A stretch of DNA of 48,400 bases from Parafrankia colletiae (GTDB lineage: Bacteria > Actinomycetota > Actinomycetes > Frankiales > Frankiaceae). Position numbers and translations under genes: made by a program. Position 1 is the first letter of the stretch. Each line of letters opens with the position of its first letter. The notes under the pieces are model-generated. The model had not been told where the DNA came from and did no database searches. It was given only the letters and a program-made list of their open reading frames with translations. Positions 7,976 to 17,504 of this stretch are shown here, piece after piece. The stretch spans positions 1 to 48,400 of the forward strand of contig NZ_MBLM01000160.1 of NCBI RefSeq assembly GCF_001854655.1, written 5' to 3'.

Positions 7976-10105
7976 ATGTTTCTTGACCGGGCAAGAGTGG
8001 CGGCGGCGCTGCCCGGTTACGACCTCGGCGACGAGATCGGGGCGGGATCCTTCGGGCTGGTGCTGGCGGGCTGGCACCGCGGCCTGCAACGCGAGGTAGC
8101 GATCAAGGTGCTGCCCGCCGGCGGGCCCCATCGGTCCTTCGGCTCCAGCGAGGCGCGGATCACGGCCAGCCTTGACCATCCGCACATCGTCCGTGTCCAC
8201 GACTCCGCCCACGCCCATGATCTCGATGTGATCGTCATGGAGATGCTTGCCGGCGGGAGTCTTTCCCGCCGGCAGGCGGGCATGGGGCAGGAGGAGTTCT
8301 GCGCGGTCGGCCTCGCGGTCGCCGGGGCCCTGTCATACGCCCATGCGCGTGGAGTTCTGCACCGTGACATCAAGCCCGACAATGTGATGTTCGACTTTGC
8401 CGGGAAGGTGAAGGTGGTGGATTTCGGGATCGCGAAGCGGGTGTTCGGGTCGGCGGGCACCGCGAGCGCGGTCATCGGTACTCCGCTGTTCATGGCGCCC
8501 GAGCAGATCGTGCGCGGCCGGCTTGGATCAGCCACGGATCTGTACGCGTTGGGCATGATGCTCTACCTGTTGCTGGCCGGCAGGTCCCCCTTCGAGGGAG
8601 ACCTGGCCGAACCAGTGCCCGGCGAACGCCCGGCACCTCCGTCCGATCGCGGCCTTCGACGCCCGGCTGGAGTCCCGCCGGCGGTCGCCGACGTGATTCT
8701 GCGGACACTGGCGACGGACCCGAAGTCCCGACCACCCTCCGCAAGGGCGTTCGCGGTCGATCTCGCCGGGGCGGCCGCGGACAGCTACGGAACGGGCTGG
8801 CTCGGCCAGTCGGGAATCCGAGTCCAGTTGGACGACGACGTCCGGGCTGCCGCGGAGGGCCGCTTAGCCCCCCCGATCGCCGTGGCGGCAGCTGCAGCCC
8901 CAGCCCCAGCCCCAGCCGCGGATCTTCCCGCAGCGATCGAGACCGATGACGGGTCGGCTCCGTCCCGGGTAGGACGGCGGCGGACCGCCCAGCTCAGGCA
9001 GCCCGCGCGCTCACACCGCCGCTCCATACGGCCGCGCCTGCACCTACACCGGCGTGGCGTCGTCGCCGCCGCCGGGCTGCTGCTCCCGCTTGCCGCCGTC
9101 GTTTTCCTCGCCGCCAGTCGGTGTGGCCCCGCGTCCCGCCAGATCGGTCTTCTGACAGGGCACACCAGCTGGGTAACAGCGGTGGCGTACTCCACGGACG
9201 GGCTCACGCTTGCCAGCGGCAGTTTGGACAAGACAGTGCGACTGTGGGATGTGAGTGATCCGTCTCATGCGCACCAGATCGGCGCCCCTCTGGAAGGACA
9301 CACCAGCGGGATTATCTCGGTGGCCTTCTCCTCCGACAAGCGGACCCTGGCCACCGCCGCCAAGGACGGAACAGTACGCCTGTGGGACGTCACGGACCCG
9401 TCCCACGCTCATTCTCTCGGCGCCCCGTTGACAGGGGGCGCGAAGTCTCTGCACGCGGTTGCGTTCGTGTCGGACGCCGGTCGCGCCACAGATCTTCAGG
9501 TCATGGCTGTCGGCGGCGCTGACGGCACGGTGCAGCTGTGGAATGTCACCGACCCGAAGGCGCCGGTCTCTTTCGATAATCCCTTCCCCGCGCATAAGCG
9601 CCTGGTTTACTCGGTCGCACTGTCCGCGGAGGGAAGAACCCTGGCCACCGCCAGCGAGGACGGTAGCGCGAAACTGTGGGACGTGCGTGATCCGCTTCGC
9701 CCTCTCCCACTCGGCCCACTGCCGGAAGGTCATGTCGGCGGCGTCCACACACTGGCGTTCTCAAGGGATACCCGGATGCTCGTCACTGGGGGGAAGGACG
9801 CACTCGTCCGCCTGTGGAATGTGACGGACCCCGCCATTCCACAGCTTTGGGGACGGCCGCTGACCGGCCACAAAGGCATTGTCTGGGCGGTGGCCCTCTC
9901 TCAGGACGGCCGCACCCTGGCCAGCGGGTCCCACGACGGGATTGTGCGGATGTGGGACATCACCGACCCCGCTGCTCCCCAGCCTCTCGGGCCGGCCCTG
10001 ACCGGCCACACCTACACCGTTGCGTCACTCGCGTTCTCCCCGGACGGGCGCACCGTCGCCAGCGGTAGCTGGGACGAGAGCATCCGCCTGTGGGAGGTGC
10101 CCTAG
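7976..10105 (+). CDS. Transmembrane Ser/Thr protein kinase with C-terminal WD40 propeller
   Basis: A 709-residue Hanks-type kinase. The kinase domain spans about residues 15-265, with glycine loop GAGSFGLV (22-29), ATP-binding Lys44 in VAIKVL, catalytic HRDIKPDN (129-136), metal-binding DFG (149-151) and APE (174-176), so it should be active. An Ala/Pro and basic linker follows, then one membrane helix (about 361-381). The extracytoplasmic part holds seven WD40 repeats (about 391-709), each ending in a VRLWDVTDP-like strand; the last closes at the C-terminus, so the propeller is complete. The third blade is the most divergent (GGAKSLHAVAFV). ATG 7976 is preferred to upstream starts because a GGAG lies before it and homology begins soon after. 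It probably senses an external protein or ligand through the propeller and phosphorylates cytoplasmic targets. Confidence 0.9.
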   Translation: MFLDRARVAAALPGYDLGDEIGAGSFGLVLAGWHRGLQREVAIKVLPAGGPHRSFGSSEARITASLDHPHIVRVHDSAHAHDLDVIVMEMLAGGSLSRRQAGMGQEEFCAVGLAVAGALSYAHARGVLHRDIKPDNVMFDFAGKVKVVDFGIAKRVFGSAGTASAVIGTPLFMAPEQIVRGRLGSATDLYALGMMLYLLLAGRSPFEGDLAEPVPGERPAPPSDRGLRRPAGVPPAVADVILRTLATDPKSRPPSARAFAVDLAGAAADSYGTGWLGQSGIRVQLDDDVRAAAEGRLAPPIAVAAAAAPAPAPAADLPAAIETDDGSAPSRVGRRRTAQLRQPARSHRRSIRPRLHLHRRGVVAAAGLLLPLAAVVFLAASRCGPASRQIGLLTGHTSWVTAVAYSTDGLTLASGSLDKTVRLWDVSDPSHAHQIGAPLEGHTSGIISVAFSSDKRTLATAAKDGTVRLWDVTDPSHAHSLGAPLTGGAKSLHAVAFVSDAGRATDLQVMAVGGADGTVQLWNVTDPKAPVSFDNPFPAHKRLVYSVALSAEGRTLATASEDGSAKLWDVRDPLRPLPLGPLPEGHVGGVHTLAFSRDTRMLVTGGKDALVRLWNVTDPAIPQLWGRPLTGHKGIVWAVALSQDGRTLASGSHDGIVRMWDITDPAAPQPLGPALTGHTYTVASLAFSPDGRTVASGSWDESIRLWEVP

Positions 10106-10193
10106 CTCCGCTCCGACCGGATGAGCGCCCCGGTGACGCGTGGCTCCCCGAGGCCGGTGGATCCCCGAGGGCCGGTCGGCGAGGATGGCCGCC

Positions 10194-11066
10194 ATGACCA
10201 ACATCGCGACTTCAGCCGATCCTTACCCGTCCGCCGGCGATCCGGCGGCAGGCGGAACTCTCGTGCTCGGCGGGACAGGGAAGACCGGCCGGCGGGTGGC
10301 CGCGAGGCTGAGCGCTCGTGGGTTACCGGTCCGCATCGGCTCCCGGTCCGGCACACCGCCGTTCGACTGGACCGATCCGGCGACGTGGGCAGCCGCAGTG
10401 GCGGGGATCGAGGCGATGTACGTCGTCTATTCGCCGGATCTCTCGTTTCCCGCCGCGGCTCCGGCGGTCCGTTCCGTCTGCGAGACGGCGGTCCGGGCCG
10501 GGGTGCGCCGCGTCGTGCTGCTGTCGCAGCGCGGCGAGGACGCGGTGCTGCCCAGCGAACATGCCGTCCAGGAGTCGGGCGCGGCGTGGACGATCCTGCG
10601 GGTGAGCTGGTTCGACCAGAACTTCAGCGAGGACTACCTGGACGGCGCTGTCCGCCGCGGCGAGGTCGCCCTGCCCGCGGGCACGGTGGCAGAGCCGTTC
10701 ATCGACGCCGACGACATCGCCGACGTCGCCGTCGCCGCCCTCACCTCGGACCAGCATTCAGGCCGGATCTACGACCTCACCGGCCCCCGGCTGCTCACCT
10801 TCGCCGACGCCACGGCGGAGATCAGCCGCGCCGCGGACCGGGAGATCACCTACCGCCCCCTCACCGCCGAGGCCTACGCGGCGGGCCTGGCGGCCGCGGG
10901 CATCCCGGCGGACTACGTCACCCTCGTCACCGAGCTGATCTGCCACGGCCTGGACGGGCGCAACTCCTACACCACCGACGACGTCCAGCACGTTCTCGGA
11001 CGTCCCGCGACGGACTTCACCGACTACGTCCGGACCGCCGCGGCCACCGGCATCTGGAGCACCTGA
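10194..11066 (+). CDS. NmrA-like NAD(P)-binding family protein
   Basis: A 290-residue atypical SDR of the NmrA/isoflavone-reductase-like group. The N-terminal dinucleotide-binding motif is LVLGGTGKTGRRVAARL, with GGTGKTG replacing GxxGxxG. The catalytic YxxxK of classical SDRs is not apparent, as is usual for NmrA-like proteins, which act as redox sensors or as reductases of quinones and other small molecules. The middle contains VVLLSQRGED and a WTILRVSWFDQNF segment typical of the family. ATG 10194 is chosen because GAGG lies 9 nt upstream; the frame is open further upstream. Its stop is only 3 bp from the stop of the convergent peptidase gene. Confidence 0.85.
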   Translation: MTNIATSADPYPSAGDPAAGGTLVLGGTGKTGRRVAARLSARGLPVRIGSRSGTPPFDWTDPATWAAAVAGIEAMYVVYSPDLSFPAAAPAVRSVCETAVRAGVRRVVLLSQRGEDAVLPSEHAVQESGAAWTILRVSWFDQNFSEDYLDGAVRRGEVALPAGTVAEPFIDADDIADVAVAALTSDQHSGRIYDLTGPRLLTFADATAEISRAADREITYRPLTAEAYAAGLAAAGIPADYVTLVTELICHGLDGRNSYTTDDVQHVLGRPATDFTDYVRTAAATGIWST

Positions 11067-11069
11067 CCG

Positions 11070-13094
11070 CTACTCGGCCCCGGCCGGGGCGGGTTTGAGG
11101 GTGCGCCAGAGGAACTCGTAGATCAGGGCCGACCGGTGGGCGGCCTGTTCGTTGTCGGCTGCGCCGCCGTGACCACCTTCGATGTTCTCGTAGTAGCGGA
11201 CGTCGTAGCCGAACTCGCGAAGCCGTGCGACCATCTTGCGCGCGTGCCCGGGATGGACGCGGTCATCCCGGGTCGAGGTGGTGATGAACACCGGCGGGTA
11301 GGGCCGTCCGGGGTGGACGTTCTGATACGGGGAGTACTCGCTGATGGACGCCCAGGCAGCCGGATCGTCGGGGTCCCCGTACTCGGCGATCCACGAGGCT
11401 CCGGCGAGCAGCTGGTGGTAGCGGCGCATGTCGAGCAGCGGTACCGAGGAGACGACGGCGCCGAACAGTTCCGGATAGCGGGTCAGCATCACGCCGGTGA
11501 GCAGGCCGCCGTTGGAGCCGCCCTCGATGCCGAGCATGGCCGGGGTGGTGACGCCACGGTCGACGAGGTCTCCGGCCACGGCGGCGAAGTCCTCATAGGC
11601 GCGCAGCCGGTTCTCCCGGAGGGCCGCCTGGTGCCACTTCGGCCCGTACTCGCCGCCACCGCGGATGTTGGCGACGACGTAGGTACCGCCGCGGGCCAGC
11701 CAGGCGCGCCCGACGGTGGCGCTGTAGCCGGGTGTGAGCGCCACCTCGAAACCGCCGTACCCGTAGAGCAGCGTCGGCCCGGGTTCTTTCTTGCCGATGA
11801 CGAAGTAGGGAACGCGGGTTCCGTCGGCCGACACGGCGAAATGCTGGCTGACTGCAAGGCCCTCGGCCGGGAAGAATGCCCTCGCCTGCCTGAGGATCTC
11901 GGGCTCCGCGCCGATGTCTCCGCGGTACAGCGACGCCGGCTGGAGATAGCCGCTGACGTTGAGGTAGTACTCGTCGTCGACGTCGGGGTTGGTGTCGAAG
12001 ATGTCGGCGGAGCCGGTGTCCGGGAGGTCGGCCAGCGGCGCCGACGTCCATCCCCGCGCTGTCGGAGTGCGCACGGTCAGCCGGCTCTTCACGTCCTGCA
12101 GCGTGGCGACGATCAGATGGTTGCGGGTCCAGGCGTGGCCGGCGAGCGAGGTGCGCTCGTCCGGTTCGAAGAGGACTGTGAGCTCCCGTCGCCCGGCGAG
12201 AAAGGCGTCGAAGTCGGCGGCGAGCAGGGCGCCGGCCGGGTATGTGTCCTCGCCGACGACCCACTCCGACCGGGTGGCGATGAGCAGCCATTCCCGGTGG
12301 ACCGAGGTGTACGCGTCGTCCGGGACGTCGAGACGGACCAGTCCGGTCGGGGTACGCAGGTACGTCTCGTCGCGGTAGAAGTCGACGCTGCGGTGGACGA
12401 AGTCGCGGGCGAAACCCTCGGTCGGGTCGTGGTAGGCGCCGACCGAGACGTCGTCCGGCTCGCCCTCGAACACGGTGACGGCGTCCTCGAGCGGAGTGCC
12501 GCGCCGCCACTCCCGGACGACCCGCGGATAGCCGGACGACGTCAGGGAGCCCTCACCGAAGTCGGTGCCGACGTAGATCCGGTCCTCGTCGATCCAGCCG
12601 ACCATGCTCTTGGCCTCGGGCAGGAGGAAGCCGTCGTCCACGAACGCCTTGGCGACCAGGTCGAACTCGCGGATCACCCCGGCGTCAGCACCGCCACGGG
12701 AAAGCTCGACCAGCGCCAGCCGGTGGTCGGGGCGCAGCACCTGCGCGCCGTGCCACACCCAGTTCTCGTCCTCGCGGGCGGCGAGCGCGTCGACGTCGAG
12801 CACGATCTCCCAGTCCGGGGCGGCCTCCCGGTAGGACGCCAGCGTCGTGCGACGCCACAGGCCACGCGGATGGGCCGTGTCCCGCCAGAAGTTGTAGAGA
12901 TATCCGCCGCGTGTGACCGGATAGGGAATCCGGTCGTCCGCGTCGAGCACCTCGCGGATCTCGTCGCGCAGCGCGGCGAAGGTGTCGGAACGGGTCAGCT
13001 CTGCGAACGCCTCGGTGTTGCGCTCCCGCACCCAGGCGAGCGCGGCGTCCCCACCGACGTCCTCGAGCCAGCGGTACGGATCATCGTCGGTCAC
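11070..13094 (-). CDS. Prolyl oligopeptidase family serine peptidase (S9)
   Basis: A 674-residue cytosolic-type S9A peptidase, with no signal peptide. The N-terminal [15 protein letters not shown] is the family's hallmark, followed by a beta-propeller-like central region that gates access, and a C-terminal alpha/beta hydrolase domain. The catalytic serine is in GGSNGG (about Ser527), the aspartate in [10 protein letters not shown] (about 610-611) and the histidine in EGGHGG (about His642); all three triad elements are present. It should cleave short proline-containing peptides, although the order and length also fit bacterial prolyl-oligopeptidase-like proteins of unknown specificity. GTG is the start; no clear Shine-Dalgarno sequence is seen. 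It converges with the NmrA-like gene and follows the SDR gene on the same strand after a hairpin. Confidence 0.92.
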   Translation of the reverse strand: MTDDDPYRWLEDVGGDAALAWVRERNTEAFAELTRSDTFAALRDEIREVLDADDRIPYPVTRGGYLYNFWRDTAHPRGLWRRTTLASYREAAPDWEIVLDVDALAAREDENWVWHGAQVLRPDHRLALVELSRGGADAGVIREFDLVAKAFVDDGFLLPEAKSMVGWIDEDRIYVGTDFGEGSLTSSGYPRVVREWRRGTPLEDAVTVFEGEPDDVSVGAYHDPTEGFARDFVHRSVDFYRDETYLRTPTGLVRLDVPDDAYTSVHREWLLIATRSEWVVGEDTYPAGALLAADFDAFLAGRRELTVLFEPDERTSLAGHAWTRNHLIVATLQDVKSRLTVRTPTARGWTSAPLADLPDTGSADIFDTNPDVDDEYYLNVSGYLQPASLYRGDIGAEPEILRQARAFFPAEGLAVSQHFAVSADGTRVPYFVIGKKEPGPTLLYGYGGFEVALTPGYSATVGRAWLARGGTYVVANIRGGGEYGPKWHQAALRENRLRAYEDFAAVAGDLVDRGVTTPAMLGIEGGSNGGLLTGVMLTRYPELFGAVVSSVPLLDMRRYHQLLAGASWIAEYGDPDDPAAWASISEYSPYQNVHPGRPYPPVFITTSTRDDRVHPGHARKMVARLREFGYDVRYYENIEGGHGGAADNEQAAHRSALIYEFLWRTLKPAPAGAE

Positions 13095-13123
13095 CCGTCA
13101 AGTCTGCCTCATGGCGGACCCCG

Positions 13124-13153
13124 CCCCCGTCGCCGCGGCAGCGACGACGGGGG
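13124..13153 (-). terminator. Hairpin between SDR and peptidase genes
   Basis: A 9-bp perfect stem, CCCCCGTCG (13124-13132) with CGACGGGGG (13145-13153), and a 12-nt loop. It lies 25 bp past the stop of the minus-strand SDR gene and about 30 bp before the peptidase start. There is no T-run. It probably separates the two minus-strand genes into different transcripts. Confidence 0.5.
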
Positions 13154-13178
13154 AGCTCGCGGGCCGATCTGGCATGCC

Positions 13179-14117
13179 TCAGAGCGAGTAGGTCACCCCG
13201 GTCAGCCGCTCCGAGTGCTCCCACAGACGCTCGGCGGTCTCGGCGCTGCGTGACGCGGTGCTCGGCCTGACCAGGACGGGCGGGCCGGTCATCTTGAGCA
13301 GGCCACGCGGGCCGTAGTACTCGCCGCCCTTCGACGCCGGGTCGGTCGCCGCGCGCAGGGTGGGCAGGGCCCCCATGTGCGCGGAGTGCACGATCGGGTT
13401 GGGGATGCGGTCGGCCACCCGCTTGAGCCTTCGCCTGACCGGGCCGACGGACGGCAGGATCTCCGTGTTCGCGCCGCCGGGGTGCGCGGCGAGGGATCGG
13501 GCCGAGGAACCCGCCGCCTCCAGGCGGCGCTGCAGGTCGAACGCGAAGAGCAGGTTCGCGAGCTTCGAGCGTGCGTAGCCCCGCAACGGCCGGTAGCCCT
13601 CCGCGAAGTGGAGATCGTCGAAGTCGATCTTCCCCATGCGATGCGCGTTGCTGCCGACCGTGACTATCCGGCCGGCGTCCGCGGCCAGAACGGCGTCCAG
13701 GACGATCCCGGTAAAGGCGAAGTGGCCGAGGTAGTTGACTCCGAAATGCAGCTCGAAGCCGTCGGCGGTCAGGCCGTAGGGCAGTAAGGTCACGCCCGCG
13801 TTGTTGACGAGCAGGTCGATGACCGGCCGCTCGGCACGCAGCGCCTCGGCCGCCTTGCGCACCGAGGCGAGGGAGTTCAGATCCATCTCCAGCACGGAGA
13901 CGTCCGCCTCGGGGGTGGCGGTTCGGATGGTGTTCAGGGCGTCCTGTGCCTTGACCGGGTTACGGCAGGCCAGCACGACCGTCGCCCCGCGGCCGGCGAG
14001 CACCTTGGCGGCCTCGAATCCGATCCCGGAGTTCGCGCCGGTGATGACGGCCGTCCGTCCGCTCAGGTCCGGAACGTCGTTGGCACTCCAGCGCCGCCGT
14101 CTGGGTTCTTTCACCAT
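13179..14117 (-). CDS. SDR family oxidoreductase, retinol-dehydrogenase-like
   Basis: A 312-residue short-chain dehydrogenase of the retinol-dehydrogenase/WW-oxidoreductase-like subgroup common in actinobacteria. Seen are the cofactor motif TGANSGIGFEAAK after an N-terminal basic segment, ACRNPVKAQDA (arginine after beta-2, favouring NADP), the LVNNAGV motif, the catalytic serine in TVGSNAH, and YARSK as the YxxxK pair. The substrate-binding C-terminus is longer than in classical SDRs, as usual for this subgroup. ATG 14117 is preferred over a longer frame because GGGAG lies upstream and the basic N-terminus (MVKEPRRRRWSAND) is typical. The alpha/beta hydrolase gene lies 103 bp upstream on the same strand; co-transcription is possible. 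The substrate is unknown. Confidence 0.87.
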   Translation of the reverse strand: MVKEPRRRRWSANDVPDLSGRTAVITGANSGIGFEAAKVLAGRGATVVLACRNPVKAQDALNTIRTATPEADVSVLEMDLNSLASVRKAAEALRAERPVIDLLVNNAGVTLLPYGLTADGFELHFGVNYLGHFAFTGIVLDAVLAADAGRIVTVGSNAHRMGKIDFDDLHFAEGYRPLRGYARSKLANLLFAFDLQRRLEAAGSSARSLAAHPGGANTEILPSVGPVRRRLKRVADRIPNPIVHSAHMGALPTLRAATDPASKGGEYYGPRGLLKMTGPPVLVRPSTASRSAETAERLWEHSERLTGVTYSL

Positions 14118-14220
14118 GGGGACTCCCGATCCGTGACGGCGAGGACTCATCCTCCTCGACCGACGTTGTAAGAATGTCAGCACCCCGAGCAGACGGGAGC
14201 GCCTACCCCGGACAGTTTCT

Positions 14221-15315
14221 CTAGCGTGCACTCTGACCGAACCGACGGTCACGCGCATCAGGCCGTCGGACGTCTCGTGCCCGCGGACCGGCGTGGGTCA
14301 CGTTGGTCGCAGTCATGCGGGCCACATGCGTCACGAACTCGTCGAGCCGCTCCCACAGCAGCGCACGGGTGGTGGCGAAGTTGTGCATGTGTGCCATGCG
14401 CGGCACGACGTACACGGCGATGTCTGTGGCCGTTCCGAACGCCGCGATCTCTTCGCCCAGGGGGCGGCAGACGTCCCGTTCGCCGGTGGCCAGAAGGACG
14501 GGCACATCGATGCGGGCGGCCTCGGCGGCCACCACACCGGGCAACATCGACACGGCTCCGAAACCTGGATAGGTGAGGCTGCCCCATGGCGGGGCGCTTC
14601 GACGGCCCGGCAGCCCGTCGGCGACGTCGGCTGCGACCAGCGAGGCGAGATCACGGGGCCGGCGTGATGCGTCAGCCAATGTTATGGCCTCCCAGTGAAA
14701 CACCCAGGTCCAGTCGGTGTTCGCGAGTGCGAACAGCGCCGCCTCCTCGGGAGTCGCATCATCCGGGGGGACCATCTCCGGCTGGCCGGGCCGCACGGGC
14801 GGTGCCGTGCCGGTCATGCTGCTACCCAGCATCGCCACGCCGTCGAACGTGCGATGGTCGGCCTGCATCACGGCGAGGGCGTGCCCGCCCAGCGACTGAC
14901 CCGCGCCGACGACGCACGCGACGTCGACCGGCCTGATGTCGGGGGCGAGCGTGCCCCTGCGCAGGCCCTCAAGGATTGCGGTGACGCCTGAATGGCTTGC
15001 CGTGGCGACCGCCGCCAGGGTGGTGACCTCCATGGGCGGGACGCTGCTCTCGCCGACCCCGAGGTGATCGATCGCCACGACGACGGTTCCCCGGCTGGCA
15101 TGGTGAGCCGCCTGGCTGAAGCCCGGCACCGGAAGGTCAAAATAGCGCCGGTTGTATCCACCTCCGGGGAAGAGCACCAGCACCGGCGGACAGTGCGCCA
15201 GCGCATCGTCACCTGGCAGGTACACACTCGCCGCCAGCTGCCAGCCCTGCCCCTCGCCATCCCGAGCCGGCACCGGCACCGGCACCTGAAGATCGACAGA
15301 CTGCATGTGCGACAT
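14221..15315 (-). CDS. Alpha/beta hydrolase family protein
   Basis: A 364-residue hydrolase. The oxyanion-loop region is LVLFPGGGYNRRYF (about 47-59), the nucleophile elbow is GAGQSLGG with Ser141, and the late GERDVCRP segment is where the acidic residue of the triad is expected, followed by PRMAHMHN carrying the likely histidine. No signal peptide or membrane helix is seen. The ATG at 15315 has GAGG 7 nt upstream. It could be a dipeptidyl-peptidase-like or lipase-like enzyme, and the substrate cannot be inferred. The last 30 residues are arginine-rich and look unstructured. Confidence 0.78.
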   Translation of the reverse strand: MSHMQSVDLQVPVPVPARDGEGQGWQLAASVYLPGDDALAHCPPVLVLFPGGGYNRRYFDLPVPGFSQAAHHASRGTVVVAIDHLGVGESSVPPMEVTTLAAVATASHSGVTAILEGLRRGTLAPDIRPVDVACVVGAGQSLGGHALAVMQADHRTFDGVAMLGSSMTGTAPPVRPGQPEMVPPDDATPEEAALFALANTDWTWVFHWEAITLADASRRPRDLASLVAADVADGLPGRRSAPPWGSLTYPGFGAVSMLPGVVAAEAARIDVPVLLATGERDVCRPLGEEIAAFGTATDIAVYVVPRMAHMHNFATTRALLWERLDEFVTHVARMTATNVTHAGPRARDVRRPDARDRRFGQSAR

Positions 15316-15886
15316 GTAGCGACCTCATCTCAGGACGGCGACGCGGCGAGGGGCCGACTCAGTTGTGCCATCTGTTCTCCCGGAAAGCCACCAGATCGGC
15401 GCAGACCGGTGCAGACATCGGGCGCTTCGCCGCCAGGGGCGGTGCCGAGTTCGTCCCTGACCGGACCCCGGAAGCACACCGCTCCGTCGCCACCGCCGTC
15501 ACGAGGAGGCCGGCCGTCGCCGAACCGGCCCACTGCGGGAACCCTCCAGTACGTCCCGATGTAGAACGTCGTTCTCGCTTTACGAGCTAGCTGGTCATGC
15601 GTGAAAGTAGACTTTGACTTCACCAAAAACGCGTGACACACTTCACTCCCCACGGCCCTGGAGGCGCATCCGACCGATCCACCCATGCCCCGCGACTGGC
15701 GAAATGCCACGGTGATCCGCGTTGCCCCGCCCCGGCCGAGGTGGGGCAACGCGGTTGCCGGGGGACACGGGGTGGACTGCGCGCGGGCGACCCCCGTGCC
15801 GGCTCATGGCGGTGGCTGCCCTCACACCGCCCGGAGGCGAGCGCCGTTTCGACAATCCGGACATCCGAAAACTGGAGAGGACGACA
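15316..15886. other. Divergent intergenic region, AT-rich core and inverted repeats
   Basis: This 571-bp spacer separates the hydrolase (minus) from the binding-protein gene (plus). Frames in it look like noise. An AT-rich core at about 15560-15645 contains GAAC-GTC-GTTC-like symmetry and AAAGT-AG-ACTTT (15604-15615) next to TTGACT (15614-15619). It probably holds promoters for one or both genes. A separate 12-bp inverted repeat is listed on its own. Confidence 0.5.
15717..15754. repeat. Perfect 12-bp inverted repeat upstream of binding-protein gene
   Basis: CCGCGTTGCCCC (15717-15728) and its exact complement GGGGCAACGCGG (15743-15754) are separated by 14 nt. No plus-strand gene ends just before it, so it is not an obvious terminator. 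It lies 133 bp before the start of the peptide-type binding lipoprotein and could be a regulatory site or an RNA hairpin in its 5' leader. Confidence 0.6.
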
Positions 15887-17470
15887 ATGATCCGTACGAG
15901 GCGATTACTCGCCACCGCCGCCATGTGCTGCATGGCGCTGTTCCTGGGCGCGTGCGGTGGTGGTGGCGATGACGGCGGTGGTGATGGCGGCCCCGCCACC
16001 ACCTCGGGCGCCGCCGGGGACCCGGTCGCGGGCGGGCACGGGCGGATCCTCATGCTGGCCGAGACGAGCAGCCTGGACCCGGCCAAACTCGGAAACGCCT
16101 ACGCGGCGACGGCTGTCCTGGGTAACGCCCTGTACGGCACGCTGATGATTGACGACGAGAAGGGCGAGGTCGTCTACAAGATGGCCCAGTCCTTCACCAC
16201 CAGCGACAACGGTTCCACCTTCGAGCTGCGGCTGCGTCCGGGGCTGGTTTTCTCCGACGGCAGCCCGTTCGACGCCGCCGCGGTCAAGGCCGGCTGGGAA
16301 CGCCACAAGGACCCCGCGGTCGGTTCGGTCTACCGCGGGGACGCCATGGCGATCGCCTCCACGGAGGTGGTGGACGCCACCACCCTGAAGGTCTCGATGA
16401 CCGCCCCGATGCCGAACTTCGCCGATGTCGTCCTCGGAACGGGACTGAACTGGATCGCCTCTCCCGCAGCCCTGCAGGGTGGCCCTCAGGCATTCGAGGC
16501 GAATCCGATCGGCGCCGGTCCGTTCACACTGAAGAAGTGGACCCGGCAGGCCGACATCGACCTGGTCAAGAACGCCCGCTACTGGGACGCGCCGCGGCCC
16601 TACCTCGACAGCCTCACGATCCGGTCGGCTGTCGACGCGAGGCAGCGCTACAACACCCTGCTCACCGGAGGCGCGGACATCGCCATCGAATCCGACTGGG
16701 TCAACCTCCACAAGGCCGCCGACGACGGCCTGCCGAGCATCCTCAAGCCCGTCAACGGCGGCATCCTGATGACGCTCAACATGCGCCGGGCGCCCTTCGA
16801 CGACATCCGGGCCCGTCAGGCGGTCGCTGCGGCGATCGACCTTGAGTCGCTCAACCTCGCCGTCTACGAAGGCGACGGGCAGCCCGCCGAGACGCTGTTC
16901 GACGATTCCTCCCCCTTCTACTCGGAGGAGCCGCTGCGGCGCTTCGACCGGGAGCTCGCGCAGCGCCTGTTCGACGAGCTGGCCGCCGAGGGCAAGCCGG
17001 TGTCCTTCACCTTCACCAGCTTCCCGAGCTCCGAGAACCGGGCGATCGCCGAGAACGTGCAGGCCCAGCTCAGCAGCTTCAAGAACGTCAAGGTGGAGGT
17101 CAAGGTCGTCCAGCTCGCCGAGATCGCCAAACTGCGCGTGACGCACGACTTCGACACCTACGTCACATCGGCGTTCTTCCGGGACCCGGAACCGCGGCTG
17201 TGGTCGGCCTTCAACGGCAGTTCGGCCGTCAACGTGCCCGGTGTCAACGACCCCGAGCTCAACGAGGCTCTGATGACCGGCCGGACCTCGACGGTGGAGG
17301 CTGAGCGCCGGAGCGCCTACGAGACCGTCCAGCAGCGGCTGGGTGACGTCACGCCGGGGATCTTCCTCCAGCGGGTCGCCCTCGGCGCCGTCTCGGGCGA
17401 GAAGGTCGGCGGCCTCGCCCAGTACGGCCTCGGCTCACTGCTCCCCGAGGAGCTGTGGATCCAGAAGTAG
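15887..17470 (+). CDS. ABC transporter substrate-binding lipoprotein, peptide/nickel type
   Basis: A 527-residue extracytoplasmic solute-binding protein of the large family 5 (dipeptide, oligopeptide, nickel). The N-terminus is a lipoprotein signal (RTRRLLATAAMCCMALFLGAC) with lipidated Cys23, then a Gly/Asp-rich linker. Family landmarks include SLDPAKLGNAYAATAVLGNALYGTL near the start, YKMAQSFTTSDNGSTFELRLRPGLVFSDGSPF, and NPIGAGPFTLKKW. ATG 15887 is set by GGAGAGG a few bases upstream and by the signal peptide; the frame is open further back. No permease or ATPase gene is adjacent, so it must work with components encoded elsewhere. A strong hairpin follows the stop. The substrate is not predictable from the sequence. 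Confidence 0.9.
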   Translation: MIRTRRLLATAAMCCMALFLGACGGGGDDGGGDGGPATTSGAAGDPVAGGHGRILMLAETSSLDPAKLGNAYAATAVLGNALYGTLMIDDEKGEVVYKMAQSFTTSDNGSTFELRLRPGLVFSDGSPFDAAAVKAGWERHKDPAVGSVYRGDAMAIASTEVVDATTLKVSMTAPMPNFADVVLGTGLNWIASPAALQGGPQAFEANPIGAGPFTLKKWTRQADIDLVKNARYWDAPRPYLDSLTIRSAVDARQRYNTLLTGGADIAIESDWVNLHKAADDGLPSILKPVNGGILMTLNMRRAPFDDIRARQAVAAAIDLESLNLAVYEGDGQPAETLFDDSSPFYSEEPLRRFDRELAQRLFDELAAEGKPVSFTFTSFPSSENRAIAENVQAQLSSFKNVKVEVKVVQLAEIAKLRVTHDFDTYVTSAFFRDPEPRLWSAFNGSSAVNVPGVNDPELNEALMTGRTSTVEAERRSAYETVQQRLGDVTPGIFLQRVALGAVSGEKVGGLAQYGLGSLLPEELWIQK

Positions 17471-17504
17471 TTCCCGTCCAGGTTCTCCACTGATCATGTA
17501 GGTG

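Noticed and set aside
11136-13253. Long plus-strand open frame (705 codons) opposite the peptidase gene
   Set aside because: It is the antisense shadow of a fully motif-supported S9 peptidase; its translation is Val/Gly/Arg/Asp-rich with no family pattern. GC-rich DNA with biased third positions commonly creates such frames.
15330-15749. 139-codon minus frame upstream of the alpha/beta hydrolase
   Set aside because: It lies in the divergent promoter spacer, crosses the AT-rich core and inverted repeat, and shows no family pattern.
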